In this document: positions 21,477 to 23,184 of the stretch, piece by piece
Position numbering within the stretch: position 1 is the stretch's first letter
Layout of the letters: each line of letters starts with the position of its first letter
NCBI GenBank assembly: GCA_001825565.1
Contig: MHXM01000011.1
Coordinates: forward strand, 1-23,184
Source of the DNA: Desulfuromonadaceae bacterium GWC2_58_13
GTDB lineage: Bacteria > Desulfobacterota > Desulfuromonadia > Desulfuromonadales > Trichloromonadaceae
Direction: 5' to 3'
DNA: 23,184 bases
Made by a program: the position numbers and the translations under genes
The notes under the pieces: model-generated
The model's input: the letters and a program-made list of their open reading frames with translations, nothing else
Told to the model about the DNA's origin: nothing
The model's database searches: none

Positions 21477-23184
21477 TTATCCTCCCTTTCCTCCGGCCCA
21501 GAGACTCCAGGCCATCAGTACCGTGCTGGCGATAAAAATATAAAGCAGATAGATATGCATGCGTCCCTGCTGTAACCAGCGCAGTCGTTGACAGCGGTCG
21601 GCAAGGTCGACGAACAGGGGTCGCAGGATACGCTCCAGCGCCGGATCGGTCGAATGCAGTGTCAGTTTTGCCGGGGCGGGGAAAATGCCTTTGACCTTGC
21701 CGCCTTTTCGTTCCGGGCACAGGCTTCCGGGTAACAGATGGCGAAAGACCAACTCCGCGTAGCTCCCGCCGGTGTAGGAAATTCGCGGCGACGGAAAGCG
21801 GAATCCGCAGCTCCAGGTCGTGTTTGTCAGGGTCGGCCGGCAACGGCGCAACCCGACGAGCAGGCCGGCGGTCAGGAGCAGGGCTAAAATAAGCAGTAGC
21901 GCGCCCCAACCGAGGGGGAGGACGGCGCGACCCAGCTCTTCGCCGACCGGGATGCGGGCCACCTGGGCGAGGGGCTCGGATAGTAACTGCAAGGCTCTCC
22001 GGGGAAACAATCCAATGGTCAGGCAACCGGCCAGCAGCAACCCCATGGGCAACCACATGGCGGGCGGCGCCTCGTGGGCCAGGGCGGCGGCTGGATCGCG
22101 GGGCTCGCCCAGCAGGCAGATGCCGATCAGCCGGGTAAAAGCGACCAGGGACAGGGCGCCGACCAGGCCGAGCATGCCGAACAGCAACAGCGGCGCCAGC
22201 GCGATGAATCCCTCCTGGGTGGTGCCGGTGCCAGCCAGGCCGAGATAGATCAGCCATTCGCTGACCAGGCCGTTGAGTGGCGGCAGGGCGCTCATGGCCA
22301 GACTGCCGCCGATCCACAACAAGCCGACCAGCGGCATGCGGCGCAGCAATCCCCCCATGCGGTTCATGTCGCGGGTCCCCGTGGCGTGAAACAAGGCTCC
22401 GGCGCCCAGAAACATCAGACCCTTGAACAGGGCATGGTTCCAGATATGCAACATCCCGCCGGCAAATGCGAACAGGGCCAGGGTCGGATGTCCCTGGGCC
22501 GAGGCGACCAGGCCGAAGCCGATGCCCAGCAGGATGATGCCGACGTTTTCCACCGTCGAATAGGCCAGGCAGCGCTTGATATCCCGCTGCAAAAGCGCCA
22601 GGGAAATGCCGTACAGAGCGCCGGCGATGCCCAGGCCGGCGATCAGCCAGCCCCACCAGGAGGGAGCCGGCGGCAGCAGGCTCAGAACCCGCAGTATGCC
22701 GTAGATGCCGGTTTTGACCAGCACCCCGGACATCAGCGCCGAAACATGGCTGGGCGCGGCCGGATGGGCATCCGGCAGCCAGATATGGAGGGGAAAGAGA
22801 CCGGCCTTGACGCCGAACCCGAACAAGGCCAGCAGAAACAAGACCGCGGCGTCGGTCGGCGGCAGCTGGGCGAGCGGACCGAAATCGCTGAAATCGAAAC
22901 CGCCGCAATGGCTTCCGGCCAGATTGAACAATGCCAGCAGCAGCATCACCCCGAGGTGAGCGGCCATCAGGTAAACCCAGGCGGCCTGGCGCACCTCGGC
23001 ATGTTGGTGATCCCAGGCGACCAGAAAGAACGAGCTGAGGGTCATGCTCTCCCAGGCGAGCAGAAAAAACACCGCGTTGGCGGCGGTGACCACGAGCGTC
23101 AGGGAGGCGGCCAGCAGATTGAAAAAGAACCAGTGGGGAGCCAGGGAACGGTGGTTTCCCTCTTCTTTCAGATAGGCGCCGCCA
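21477..23184 (-). CDS. HyfB/NuoL-like antiporter subunit, first tandem copy (5' end cut off)
   Basis: The frame runs without a stop to the right edge, giving at least 568 residues of a HyfB-type subunit. The first visible residues are GGAYLKEEGNHRSLAPHW; a GTG at 23093 is internal, not the start. Signatures include LLAWESMTLSSFFLVAWDH, GLFPLHIWLPDAHPAAPSHV, SGVLVKTGIYG, DIKRCLAYSTVENVGI and ALPPLNGLVSEWLIYLG. The C-terminal part has CGFRFPSPRISYTGGSY, like the next gene's CGYRFPTRRMQYTASSF. One base separates its stop from the second copy's ATG. The missing N-terminus, perhaps 60-90 residues, and the operon promoter lie outside the window. Expected to be the distal or proximal pumping module of the complex. 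Confidence 0.93.
   Translation of the reverse strand, partial: GGAYLKEEGNHRSLAPHWFFFNLLAASLTLVVTAANAVFFLLAWESMTLSSFFLVAWDHQHAEVRQAAWVYLMAAHLGVMLLLALFNLAGSHCGGFDFSDFGPLAQLPPTDAAVLFLLALFGFGVKAGLFPLHIWLPDAHPAAPSHVSALMSGVLVKTGIYGILRVLSLLPPAPSWWGWLIAGLGIAGALYGISLALLQRDIKRCLAYSTVENVGIILLGIGFGLVASAQGHPTLALFAFAGGMLHIWNHALFKGLMFLGAGALFHATGTRDMNRMGGLLRRMPLVGLLWIGGSLAMSALPPLNGLVSEWLIYLGLAGTGTTQEGFIALAPLLLFGMLGLVGALSLVAFTRLIGICLLGEPRDPAAALAHEAPPAMWLPMGLLLAGCLTIGLFPRRALQLLSEPLAQVARIPVGEELGRAVLPLGWGALLLILALLLTAGLLVGLRRCRPTLTNTTWSCGFRFPSPRISYTGGSYAELVFRHLLPGSLCPERKGGKVKGIFPAPAKLTLHSTDPALERILRPLFVDLADRCQRLRWLQQGRMHIYLLYIFIASTVLMAWSLWAGGKGG

Noticed and set aside
21477..23093. GTG at 23093 as the start of the first HyfB-like gene
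   Set aside because: The frame stays open to the window edge and the upstream residues are typical of the family, so the gene is truncated by the window.
1..23184. CRISPR arrays, rRNA, insertion sequences
   Set aside because: No regularly spaced repeats, rRNA signatures, transposase genes or IS ends were seen.

Overview
The window looks like a chromosomal segment of a Desulfuromonadia/Geobacter-type bacterium (the former Deltaproteobacteria). This is inferred from moderately high G+C, a cytosolic GGDEF protein paired with a V4R protein, a DUF3014 lipid- or membrane-anchored protein, a receiver-first hybrid kinase, and above all a long operon resembling the energy-converting-hydrogenase-related (Ehr) complexes known from Geobacter. 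No 16S gene or search was available, so the taxonomy is inference.

Left edge (1-1620): the end of an integrated element. A P4-type tyrosine integrase (104-1339, minus) lies just downstream of the 3' end of a complete selenocysteine tRNA gene, selC (1519-1614, minus). Between them are the selC terminator and a promoter whose -10 box sits inside a perfect palindrome. The island should extend leftwards out of the window, and everything right of selC is probably host chromosome.

1716-4710 (minus): a signalling operon, DUF3014 protein -> V4R sensor -> PAS-GGDEF diguanylate cyclase (the last two coupled by TGATG), preceded by a small Cys-rich protein gene. 4925-5206 (plus) is an isolated small gene with its own ribosome site and strong terminator. 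5205-6383 (minus) is a receiver-histidine kinase.

6492-13943: a cell-envelope glucan region on the minus strand. A fused GH17-GT2 membrane glucan synthase (11046-13673) has a strong predicted promoter and a ~270-nt structured leader. A secreted glycoside-hydrolase-like protein and an LtaS/OpgB-like phosphoglycerol-transferase-type protein follow at 9883-6492. A YqaA/DedA-type membrane protein (plus), a 48-residue one-helix protein and a wrecked short-chain dehydrogenase gene lie between them. Together they suggest synthesis, trimming and anionic decoration of a periplasmic or exported beta-glucan (inference).

14052-23184 (minus): an Ehr/hydrogenase-4/complex-I-like operon, running from the right edge leftwards: two tandem HyfB/NuoL-like subunits (the first cut by the window edge), HyfC/NuoH-like, HyfE-like, HyfF/NuoN-like, a NuoCD/HycE-like large subunit and a ferredoxin-NuoB fusion, ending at a perfect terminator. 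The large subunit lacks all four [NiFe]-binding cysteines although the Fe-S relay and three antiporter-like subunits are present. It should therefore pump ions with an unknown electron donor or acceptor rather than make hydrogen.
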